This document shows positions 1 to 10,022 of a DNA stretch of 64,000 bases, one piece after another (the stretch's first letter is position 1; each line of letters begins with the position of its first letter). The stretch spans positions 33,212,501 to 33,276,500 of the forward strand of contig CM068592.1 in NCBI GenBank assembly GCA_035048485.1, given 5' to 3'. The stretch comes from Pteria penguin (taxonomy: Eukaryota; Mollusca; Bivalvia; Pterioida; Pteriidae). The notes beneath the pieces were generated by a model. The model did not search any database. It was given only the letters and a program-made list of their open reading frames with translations, and was not told the origin of the DNA. Both the position numbers and the translations under genes were made by a program.

Positions 1-1946
1 GATAGAATTGACTAGAAAATCTCTTTCCTTTTGATTATGACTAGAAAATTCCTCCACATGTAACGATGACTGGAGAAACTTTCCCCCGGTAACAATGACT
101 AGAAAACATCTCCTCCTGTAATAATGACTAGAAAATATATCCCCCTGTAATAATGACGAGAAACTCTCTCTGCAATAATGATTAGAAAATCTCTCTTTCT
201 GTGAGAATGACTAGAAAATCTTTCCCCTTGTACTCATGACTAAATAATCTCTCCCCTATTATAATGGCTAGAAAACCTATCCCCCTGTAATAATGACTAG
301 AAAATCTACCCCCTGTTATAATGACTAGAAAATCTATCCCCCTGTAATAATGACTAGACAATATCTCTCCCTGTGAGAATTACTAGAAAATCTCTCCCTC
401 TGTAGTAATGACTAAATAATCTCTCCCCTATTATAATGGCTAGAAAATCTATCCCCCTGTAATAATGACCAGAAAATCTCCCCCCTGTTATAATGACTAG
501 AAAATCTATCCCCCTGTAATAATGACCAGAAAATCTCCCCCTGTTATAATGACTAGAAAATCTATTCCCCTGTAATAATGACTAGACAATATCTCTCCCC
601 GTGAGAATTACTAGAAAATCTCTCCCTCTGTATTAATGACTTAATAATCTCTCCCCCTATAATAATGACTAGAAAATCTCTCTCCCATTGAAAATGACTA
701 GAAAATCTCTCCCTCTATAGTAATGACTAATTAATCTCTCCTTCTATAATAATGACTAGAAAATCTCTCTCCCTGTGACAATGACGAGAAAATCTCTCCC
801 TCTGTAGTAATGAGTAATAGTTTCTCTCACTTTTATAATGACTAGACAATAACTCTCCCTGTGAGAATGTCTAGAATATCTCTCACTCTGTAGTAATAAC
901 TAAATAATCTCTCCCCTATAATAATGACTAGAAAATCTCTCTCCCTGTGACAATGACTAGAAAATCTCTCCCTCTGTAGTAATTAGTAAATAGTTTCTCT
1001 CACTTTTATAATGACTAGACAATATCTCTCCCTGTGAGAATGTCTAGAATATCTCTCACTGTGTAGTAATAACTAAATAATCTCTCCCCTATAATAATGA
1101 CTAGAAAATATCTCTCCCTGTGAGAATGACTAGAAAATCCCTCCCTCTGTAGTAATGACTAAATAATCTCTCCCCCTTATAATAATGACTAGACAATATC
1201 TCTCCCTGTGAGAAAGACTAGAAAATCTCTCCCTGTGTAGTAATGACTAAATAATCTCTCCCCCTATAATAATGACTAGAAAATCTCTTTCCCATTGAAA
1301 ATGACTAGAAAATCTCTCTCTCTGTGAGAATGGCTGGAAAATCTCTCCCTCTGTAGTAATGAGTAAATAATCTCTCCCCTGTAATAATGACTAGACAATA
1401 TCTCTCCCCGTGGGAATGACTAGAAAATCTCTTCCTCGGTAATAATGACTAAATAATCTATCCCCTTAAATAATGACTAGAAAATCTCCCCTTGAGAATG
1501 ACTTGAAAATCTCTCCCTCTGTGGTAATGAGTAAATAATTTCTCTCCCTTATATAATGACTAGACAATAACTCTCCCTGTGAGAATGACTAGAAAATCTC
1601 TCACTCTGTAGTAATAACTAAATAATCTCTCCCCTATAATAATGACTAGAAAATATCTCTCCCTGTGAGAATGACTAGAAAATCTTTCACTCTGTAGTAA
1701 TGACTAAATAATCTCTTCCCCTATAATAATGACTAGAAAATCTCTCCCCCTGTGAGAGTGGCTGGAAAATCTCTCCCTCTGTAGTAATGAGTAAATAATC
1801 TCTCCCCTGTAATAATGACTAGAAACATCTCACCTGTAGTAATGACTGGAAAATACATCCCCTGTAATAATGACTAGAAAATATCTCCCGTGTAATATTG
1901 ATTAGAAAATCTCTCCCCCTGTAATCATTACTAGAAAATCTAATTC
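1..1946. repeat. ~29-bp minisatellite array, cut by left window edge
   Basis: About 65 tandem monomers of roughly 29-30 bp with the core AATGACTAGAAAATCTCTCC followed by a variable CCTGTAATA or CTGTGAGA part. Variant monomers carrying TAAATAATCTCTCC recur every ~86-90 bp over much of the array (for example near 1074, 1162, 1249, 1620, 1705 and 1792), so a three-monomer higher-order unit is superimposed. The array starts at base 1 and therefore continues upstream. It decays at about 1.93 kb. No long open frame and no coding signal are present. Confidence 0.95.
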
Positions 1947-2734
1947 CGTGACATCTCTGTGAATATGGGAGAAATATTCAACTCGTGCAAGTGATACTTT
2001 GATGTTGTGTTATCAATATGGTGACAGCACACTGGAGTGGTTAAAGCTATTTGACTTTGGTAACAGTTTTATTTCATGTATTTGATTTTATTTTGCATTG
2101 ACCGCCCTAAGTTTGTACCCCAACCTTAAATCACATGAACATGTTTGTGATATCTATTCATGTGTTTTCTTGTTTGCTTTATATGTCCATATCGATTTTT
2201 GTCAGACAACAGAGAAAGATGACGATTTAAATCACAATTGCATAAATATGAAATCATTTTAGAAGTAAAAGATTAGATAAAATCTTGACTAATTTACTGC
2301 TTTTGATGTAAATGTATTTGGTAAAATAAACATAAAATTTTAATTTGAAAAATTAGAACTTGGAGTTCATCGATCTAAAAGAAAATCCAATTTCAGTATC
2401 TTATTGATATCATTTCGATGAGAAATACAGATTAACGGTAAGCAATAAAATACAAGAACTCAATAATTAAATGGCATACAGATGGTCATAATGTGCCTAA
2501 TTCTTCAATAAATTCATAAAAACAGAATATGTCTTCATAAAATTCGGTAATAAATATCAATTATCCATACATCGGTAACCAAGCAGAGATAATAAAAGTC
2601 ATTATTTTTATATAATTGGAGTGAAATTTGAACAAAGTGTTGCTAGAGGTACACATTAACGTCCATAGAAATAGATTATCGTGAGTGTCACTGTGACATA
2701 GGTCATTTTATCAGATCTCTATTCCTTACTGTTA

Positions 2735-2735
<1 letters not shown>
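1947..2735. other. AT-rich intergenic or intronic DNA, nothing recognised
   Basis: Unique-looking AT-rich sequence between the 29-bp array and a (TG)n tract. I see no open frame above 60 codons, no RNA gene and no repeat family shared with the rest of the window. Confidence 0.6.
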
Positions 2736-2737
<2 letters not shown>

Positions 2738-2816
<79 letters not shown>

Positions 2817-2828
2817 TGTGTGTGTGTT
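2738..2828. repeat. (TG)n microsatellite
   Basis: About 45 TG units with one TATG interruption near 2810. The Cys-Val repeat frame that crosses it is a dinucleotide artefact. Confidence 0.97.
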
Positions 2829-4179
2829 ACGCAGAATTATCAATTTGATCCGGTCGCATATTTGGTGCAGCATATTTCTAGTATGTGATAGAATTCATAG
2901 TATGTGTTATAACAGTGTGAAAATATGTTGTATGGGTTAACGACAAAATTTATGACTTGGATTCAACGGTGTATAGCCCAACTGTATAAAATATGAAAGT
3001 AATACAGAGAAATATGAATCACCTGAGTGTTTTATTTTGATGTACTACAGAGAAAATTGCGATAAGGAGCTGTAAGGTAAAAAAAACGAAGAGAGAAGAC
3101 ATCTTATATCTGACGAAAACGAAGAAGTACCGATCTGACAAGTTATACAAATCAAATCGTATGACTGACGAAAGTCTTACAGTGCATATAGCAATATTTC
3201 CAGTTGTCAAAATTTGCACTTCCAAATAAACATTGTTCTTCCACATTTATCCTACGCATGTTAATATATATATTGGTATCGTTTTAGTATTTATAAACGG
3301 ACGTTTTATTCAGACAGGAGACTCTTACTCCCGGCCACCTGGTCTATAAATGTAGATTGAATAATGCTCTTATTGGGGCTACGATGACAATATGCCAGTG
3401 ACTTCTGCTTTTCATATTTATCTGTGGTGTAAGTAATTAAAAGTTTAAGAGAAACCAAAACCAAAAAAAAAAAACCCGGATAACATAATTCCTAAAATTT
3501 TAATTGCTATATTAACTTTGATGATTGATACAATTAATTTGATAACCGAAAAATGAGGAGCAAAAGTGAGAGGCAAGACTGAACACGTAACTTAACTGAA
3601 AGTCTGTAAAATACAACACTGATAGCAAAACAAAATTCAACAGTTATGATAAAGTGGCATTCGATTTGTGTTCCTCTTTTTGAAGCAAACTGAAAAGCAA
3701 AAAGCTTAGACTAAAATATAAATAATAGAACTTCAAATGCAGAACAAAAGCCATAACATTCTTTACACAGCTGATGGCATTGTATAAAACACATGCTGTT
3801 GATAAAAACAATCCTTTAATTAATTTCATCTTTAACCTGTGGGTATATCTAGAAAACAGATAATGATTGATTCATTCAGCACAATCATTTTTTGACTTTG
3901 ATGCAGTTTTATGTTCTACATCATTTTGATGGTTGATGCCTGTAGACAAACATCTATATGAATATTAGATTATCCGGTACTTCGTTCTTAGACCTGATTA
4001 ATACCAAGACAATATTAAATTACTCCCCTTTTTCCTGGCAAATTTTCTATATTTTTGTAAGCTTAATGGAGACATATGGGTACCACCATGACTAATTAGC
4101 TCGTGGAGGCTTGTACTTTCATACATTTCCTCATAATGCTGAAACACATGTAGTATTGGAATAAGATATATAAAGCTTT
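2829..4179. other. AT-rich intergenic DNA with no supported gene
   Basis: Short frames of 61-75 codons occur on the minus strand (3019-3246, 3644-3829), but they have no recognisable domains and AT-rich random composition. Around 3318-3350 there is a weak match to the CCGG-CCACCTGGTCT core found at PLE 3' ends elsewhere in the window. A 12-bp poly(A) run lies near 3465. Confidence 0.5.
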
Positions 4180-4300
4180 GAAGTAAAAAACGAAGAAGTA
4201 CCGAAGGGTTAACCACATCTATAACCCCATGGAATAAAAGGACGATATCTTATACAGTGTCATATTCAGGGGAATCCCCAATATAAACTGAGATGAGAGC
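4180..4300 (-). repeat. Repeat family D fragment (PLE 3'-end-like)
   Basis: On the plus strand this reads AACGAAGAAGTACCGAAGGG, then a CCATGGAATAAAAGGA stretch, then a TACAGTGTCATATTC stretch. That is the reverse complement of the tail of the family D copies at 51.0-51.4 kb and 7.9-8.2 kb. Only the distal ~120 bp are present. Confidence 0.6.
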
Positions 4301-4470
4301 TACACATGTATTCACAAAGAAACTTAATCTAAGTGTAAGACTTGAGACCTATAATAGACATGTGTCGTATTTATAAGAATGAGTTGAAAGTTTCTTTGTG
4401 AAAAAGATGCCTAATGTACTATTTACAAAGAAACTGTTGACTTAATCTTAGAATTAAGACACACACTATC

Positions 4471-4501
<31 letters not shown>

Positions 4502-4727
4502 TGTATGTATGTATGTATGTATGTATGTATGTATGTATGTGTGTATGTGTGTATGTATGTATGTATGTATGTATGTATGTATGTATGTATGTATGTATGT
4601 ATTCATGTATGTATTCATGTATGTATGTATCCGTGTATGTGTATGTATGTATGTATGTATGTACATGTATGTATGTATGTATGTATGTATGTATGTATGT
4701 ATGTATGTATGTATGTATGTATGCATA
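4471..4727. repeat. (ATGT)n microsatellite, ~255 bp
   Basis: Nearly pure GTAT/ATGT tetranucleotide repeat with a few interruptions (GTGTATGTGT near 4540, TTCATGTATG near 4603 and 4615, ATCCGTGTATG near 4629). It yields overlapping Met-Tyr-Val-Cys and Thr-Tyr-Ile-His repeat frames on both strands, none of which is a gene. Confidence 0.97.
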
Positions 4728-4859
4728 CATATTATGTCAATTCAAGTATAGTAAAAATGATTCAAGTTGGCTGGTTTGTATGATCAAATCCCAAATTGTC
4801 GGTTTACATTCGTGAAAAGAGCATCTCAAATTGCCCCAGATCTCTATATCAACCACAGA

Positions 4860-5235
4860 ATTTCCTTAGCGACAATTTCAAACATTCCTCAATATATCCC
4901 TGTGAGAGTAGTTTCATAGCAAGTGGCCTCGTTCTCAGGACGAAATCTTTGTATCTATAACATGTCCTGGCATAGCACATAATGTGTGACATGATGACGC
5001 TATATGCGGGAGAGGAAGTTATGTGTACTATCCGGGAAAGGTTAGTTGGTAAAAATGAAACTGAATTCGTCTTGTTTGTCTTAAAGAAAAGCTACTAGTG
5101 AACCGTCCTTACTAATTGATAGGAGTCTATCAAGGTATGAAGCAGAAAACAAGCTTTCTGTTGTATATTTTATCTCCAGTTCCTTTGGATATATTGTGTT
5201 GAGGTGATCTTTGATTACAGGGTTGATAATCGACA
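4860..5235 (-). pseudogene. Diverged PLE reverse transcriptase fragment
   Basis: Read on the minus strand this aligns in order with the C-terminal third of the PLE-A reverse transcriptase at 21.45-21.83 kb. Matching blocks include the GCCTCGTTCTCAGGACGAAA segment near 4926 and the ATCTCCAGTTCCTTTGGATA segment near 5172, which correspond to CTCAGAACAAAG and ATCTCCAGTTCACTTGGATA in the better copy. It is clearly older and more diverged, with no open frame left. The fragment ends directly at a (GT)n tract. Confidence 0.55.
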
Positions 5236-5237
5236 AA

Positions 5238-5238
<1 letters not shown>

Positions 5239-5314
<76 letters not shown>

Positions 5315-5398
5315 TGTGTTTGTGTGTGGGGGTGTGTGTCTGTGTGTGTGCGTGTGTGGGTCTATGTGTGTGCGTGCGTGTGCGATTGTGTATGTATG
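5239..5398. repeat. (GT)n microsatellite with degenerate 3' part
   Basis: About 36 pure TG units followed by ~80 bp of interrupted GTGT/GCGTGT. Cys-Val frames across it are artefacts. Confidence 0.96.
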
Positions 5399-5614
5399 TT
5401 GTTTGGACTTATGGAATTCTGATCGTTATCTCAGATTTTTCCGTTTGATAGCCAGTTTATGATGCTGAATATCTTGAAGGTTTTATATGGATACTTTACA
5501 CAAATACTTTTGATTGAGAACCTGGTATTTGTCGGTTGCATTTTCAATTTATGTTCACATTACTACAGCGATTACGTCTATGTCTGATATTAAATCGAAT
5601 CTAGGCCCTAGATG

Positions 5615-5820
5615 CTCAAATATACACGTAAGAGAAAACAGAAGACATCTGTCAAAGATGTATGACACAAATCACCAAGGACATGCACACAAAACAGGAT
5701 AATAGTAGGATATACACGTAAAAACTTTACAAAAATATTCGATCGCGCTGCGACTTAGGACGGTCGATTGAAGAGACAAACGTTACTCAATTCGTGTGGT
5801 TAACCGGTTTACGGGCGCCC
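5615..5820 (-). repeat. PLE-B 3'-terminal fragment (diverged)
   Basis: Contains GACTTAGGACGGTC and then GTGGTTAACCGGTTTACGGG, the most conserved blocks of the PLE-B 3' noncoding region that recurs at 8.2-8.7, 32.6-33.4 and 59.1-59.6 kb. The preceding segment (AACAGAAGACATCTGTCAAA, then a CACCAAGGACATG segment) is shared with the copy at 8.23 kb, so these two belong to one subfamily. Confidence 0.65.
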
Positions 5821-5822
5821 AG

Positions 5823-7370
5823 ATGAAGATTTATTCCAAAAGTCGTTACTATGAAGCAGGACGGCGAAGTGTGTGACAAAATTTTAATGTTGCAAATGAT
5901 ATTAAAACATATATCCATGTATCACTAATGCACCATTTGGGCATTTCTACAACTTGTATCTCTTCAACAATTCTCAAGGCCCAGACTATGGAAATCCAAA
6001 ATAAAAATATTTCAAAAGGACACTTATTACCAAACTGACTTTAAAGTAAGAGCCAAAGAACATATCTAAGGAGATAAGTATACAGTATGAGTTACTTCTC
6101 TGTTTTAGTATAATAAACAGACTTTTGTCACATTAAATTTGAAGTATGTACTTCAGACAAATACAGAAACTTGAGATTACCATTGGAAACTAACAGTCCT
6201 GCAGCAGCGGTATTAATCCAGTTGTTTAATTAAATATCAGAAAAAGTATGAGTAACTCTTTATGCACCATATTTTAGGATAGGCTAGATAAAATAATCCC
6301 ACTCTTGTTCCATCGTATAATTTTACAAAACAATGTTCTTCTTCGTGTTTGACGGACACCACAAATTTTTTTTTGTAAATGGTAATACAATTATATAAAT
6401 GTCCAATAAATATAGTCGAATAATGCGTCAGATCCTTGTGAGATTTGTGAAGTATAAATCTCGAAGCAATAACGTATTGTTAAACGAAACAGTATAACCA
6501 AATATTAGTCCAGACTACATTCCCTGGGGAGCTTTGATTCTTCTTTAATCAAATTTTGGTATTCTAATGGCAGTGTAAAATAATCACTTCAAATCCTTAT
6601 GTGATCGACACAACGGTCCGTGACCTCAACATTTACTCGTGATAAGTATCTTTTAAGATTTACGTTGTTTCTAGATAAGTTTCACAATAGGTAGTCGTGT
6701 GTCACGTATCATGGGAACAAGTGTCAATAGTACCATGAATCAAGGTAAGCTTTGTTCACTTATACACTGATCCTTTACCCGTCACATCAATTACTTAATC
6801 GCTCATGAAAACTCGTTTTGTTTTATTATAAATTCTTATAAAAAACGCATAAAACTTTTTAGTCAAATATCACTTTTCGACAATGTATAGTTAGCATTGC
6901 ATTTTATCAAAATAAAATTTGCAATTTTATTGTCTTTTAAATTTTTAAATGTCTTCAGATTTTGTTGTCCAATGTGTCATATAAATATTAACGAACTAAT
7001 TACAGATTTGTGACTGATATTTGTTTTATCAAAACATTAAAAGTGATGTCGAACTAAATCAACTATGTTGTCGTTTTCTGTGTTTATTTGACTATTTTAT
7101 GTGAATGTCCTTGGTGATCTGTGTCACAGAGCTTGGTCACTTGTTTCCTGTATTCTTTGTAACATCCTATCATACTTATTTCTTAGGCATTTATCTTCCG
7201 TTTATCTAGATATTAGTGAACTACAAAATGTCTTAATTTCTGTCATTGATGAAATTCTATAGTCGATATAGGGATCTGGTGCAATTTGAGATCCCCTTTC
7301 AAGAATGTTAACCGATGTTGTGGGATCTGATCATACCAACTAACCATCTTAAACTTTTTAATTATTATTT
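5823..7370. other. AT-rich DNA, no gene seen
   Basis: No open frame over 60 codons on either strand and no repeat family recognised. It ends where a MITE-like element begins. Confidence 0.55.
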
Positions 7371-7372
7371 GA

Positions 7373-7880
7373 TATACTTTTTATTCATGGGGGTCTAATT
7401 TTCGTGGATGGCTGCACCCACGAATTTAACAACCCACGAACTATAAATACCTCTGAACCATTGTAGTAAAGAGAAATAGATAAATATGTACTTTATTCAT
7501 GATAACATAAATTGATATGCAATAAAATACTTTGTTCGGTAAAAGCTTTAAGCTACCTTTATTTAACCACCGCTGCATCATTTTAACAACATATGTATTC
7601 GAGTTTTTCAGTACTAGTATGCAGTCTGAGACAGTAATTATTTTGTATCGCTCAGGCCATACTGACACGTTACTCTGATCATCGTTCAGTCGTGACATTT
7701 TCCCGATCTATTCAGGACAAACAAGTCGCTTTATTTATTTATTTATTTTCTATTATTTTATCTATTTATTTATCTATTTACTAGTATTTTTTGTAAGGTG
7801 TAATCCACGAAATTAAGAACCCAGGAACCTACATGTTTTATAAAACCACGAAAATTGGGTCTCACGAAAATAAAGTATTT
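7373..7880. mobile_element. MITE-like element with ~33-bp imperfect terminal inverted repeats
   Basis: The left end reads ATACTTT...GGGGTCTAATTTTCGTGG (7373-7406). The right end, reverse-complemented from 7845-7878, reads ATACTTT...GACCCAATTTTCGTGG. Internal CCCACGAA and TCCACGAAA blocks are also repeated in inverted order (7419-7440 and 7803-7815). It is about 510 bp with no transposase frame; the 85-codon minus-strand frame inside looks incidental. A TTTA-rich tract (7733-7790) lies within it. I associate the type with non-autonomous DNA elements common in bivalves, from memory. Superfamily is not determined. Confidence 0.5.
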
Positions 7881-7904
7881 CACAGTAATTGACTTATGTA
7901 TACA

Positions 7905-8216
7905 TACATTTTTCATGTGCATTTCCGACACTGGAATTTCAGTTCAATAGCATTTCATACCGTGAATGGGATCATTTGGTTTAGTGTCCTTGTCTACTAT
8001 ATGTGTTCATGAATGTGTATTTACTTCCTGACCTTGAATAATTGTTGTAGGACTTGCGACGTGTTTTGCTTGAAAGCAGTGAATGCTTGCTTCTCCAGGA
8101 GCACCTGCTCTCACCTCAATTTAATTGGGGTTTGCAGTTATTACACTGTATACGATATTGTCCAATTATTCCATAGACTTAGAGATGTAGTTATCACTTC
8201 TTCCTTGTTTGCATGA
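7905..8216 (+). repeat. Repeat family D copy (PLE 3'-end-like)
   Basis: Shares, in order, the blocks TTTCCGACACTGGAATTT, a GTGTATTTACTTCCTGACC segment, GGAGCACCTGCTCTCACCTC and TATACGATATTGTCCAATTA with the copies at 51.0-51.4 kb (plus) and 55.0-55.4 kb (minus). Because it carries the same CACCTGGTCTCACC-type core as the PLE-A 3' untranslated region, it is probably a 5'-truncated PLE end, though no RT is attached. Confidence 0.7.
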
Positions 8217-8224
8217 TTTGATTG

Positions 8225-8700
8225 ATAAAAAAGAGAAAACAGGAAACATCTGACAAAGCTGTATGACACGAATCGCCAAGGACATGTACTCAAAACAGGA
8301 TAATAGTATAAGATACGCGGAAAAACGACATTAAAAATATTCGATTGTGCTGCAATTACGATTCTGACTTAGGACAGTCAATTGAAGTAACACACGTCAC
8401 TCAATTGGTGTAGGGGCGCCAATCTTCCCACTCACCGCAAAAGCAGCACAATCAAAGGAGATACATTTAAAAATTATAAATAATCCTCCATATAGAGAAC
8501 AAGGATCAACAGGTTTCTCGAGAAGAGAGGTCATAAAGTTTTTTTATTACACAAGAAACGTTTATAGAATAATATGTTGTTATAAAAAATATGTAAGGCG
8601 CCATCAACATTGATAAAGTTCATTTATCAAGAGGTTATAAATCAATTTTATACACAAAAAGCAATCTTACTCGAATCGTTGACATCGTATTCGCCAAGCA
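8225..8700 (-). repeat. PLE-B 3'-terminal region
   Basis: A ~470-bp copy of the PLE-B 3' noncoding region on the minus strand. Landmarks are GACTTAGGACAGTCAATTGA, TCTTCCCACTCACCGCAAAA, AAATAATCCTCCATATAGAG and the GAGGTCATAAA block. It is more diverged than the copies at 32.8 and 59.3 kb and carries no RT sequence. Confidence 0.75.
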
Positions 8701-8791
8701 AAACAAACCGATTTAAATGCAAAGAAATGCAAATAGGACGTCACAAACTCTTAAATGACAGTTTATGTGGATAGATTGACGATGCACGTAG

Positions 8792-8888
8792 AAAGTAAAA
8801 AAAAAATGAAGAAGTACCGAAGGGTAAACCAAATCTCATAGTCCATGGAATAAAAAGACAATATCGTGTATAGTGTCATATTGAGACA
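8792..8888 (-). repeat. Repeat family D distal fragment
   Basis: Matches the tail of family D (GAAGAAGTACCGAAGGGTAA, then CATAGTCCATGGAATAAAA). It is joined without a gap to a PLE-A RT fragment starting at 8890, so this locus is a mosaic of two families. Confidence 0.6.
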
Positions 8889-8889
8889 C

Positions 8890-9078
8890 TTGCTCTGAAA
8901 CAACGTATTAACTGAGATATGAATACGCCGTATGCGGGCGATGATTAAATGTTGCTACTTATCAAAGGAAAGTTTATGATAGCAAAATTGACATCGTCAC
9001 GTTTGTCACAGAGTGTGGTGTTCAATTGACCATTAATGTCAAAAGACAACATAATATCTAAATACGAAGTAGAATTAC
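8890..9078 (-). pseudogene. PLE-A reverse transcriptase fragment (C-terminal domain)
   Basis: About 190 bp nearly identical to 21568-21748 of the PLE-A copy on the same strand. It encodes the region from the SYLDIML-type block through DKRDD to the AYGVFISQL-type block, after the YIDD catalytic box. It has no start or stop of its own and is cut at both ends. Flanks are family D on one side and unrelated AT-rich DNA on the other. Confidence 0.85.
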
Positions 9079-9079
9079 G

Positions 9080-10022
9080 ATTAATGATATTTACAATACA
9101 AATACGATTAATGATAAACAAAACAAACGACTGCAGAGGTAAACAAATACATAAAACATACTAAACCTTAGACAAAATTATCTGTAATATTTGAATAATT
9201 TGGAACGAATATCCTTTTACTATGTTATCGAGCATTGCTCCACTAATGAACTTTCCCTTTCCTAGTCCCTATAGAAAATTAACAGAAGTTTTGTTTTTAG
9301 TTTGTTTGTTCTTATTGTTTTGTTTTGTTTTGTTTGTTTTTGTTTTTTGGGGGTTTTTTTTATTTACACTGTAAGAATACACTTTTAAAGGTATACCATG
9401 TATTAATAGCCAAAATATAGTTTTCTTAACAGAGAAATATTATACGCAATGAAATATAGTACATTGTGAAGGTTTACCAAGAGATTTTAAACAATAACCA
9501 CGAGATAAATATGATCTAATTAACCTATCATCACAGTGTGTGGGAGAAGTAAATTTCTCATAGAAAAGGCATAAATGAATTAAAGTTAGGAAAAACCCTT
9601 CGTCCAGAGATACATTAAAATGTTCTGAAGTGATATTTTCTGAATTAACAAAGGAATATACCTGTTTTAAGTAGTTTATATATTTCGTTTATTCTAAGTA
9701 TTTCTTATTTTGTCTTTATCTTATTTGATAGGCGTTCTTTTATTCAACTGTGTACTACTCGTAATATAACAAATAATTCCTTTACTATATATACATGGAC
9801 TATCGTATGGAAGAACTCCTTTTACTAAAATGCAAGTGTTACATTCCTTGCACAAAAAGACATTTTGAACTACCATTACTTCTTCGATTTCTCTGTAGCA
9901 ATAAAATATTCCTGGTTTCTCAAAATAAACGTGATTGCGATATTATTTTCACGTCAGTATTTTATCATTCACTTTTACACAATTGGTTAGTTAAGCCTTT
10001 TCATTCCCACATGGAGCATAGG
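9080..10022. other. AT-rich DNA, no gene seen
   Basis: Contains a T/G-rich low-complexity stretch (9290-9362). An ATG at 9795 opens a frame that runs into the 31-bp array and owes its length to that array. No host coding signal was recognised. Confidence 0.55.

Noticed and set aside
4419..4815. Tyr-Val-Cys-Met and Thr-Tyr-Ile-His repeat proteins
   Set aside because: Pure ATGT tetranucleotide microsatellite; six overlapping frames on both strands.
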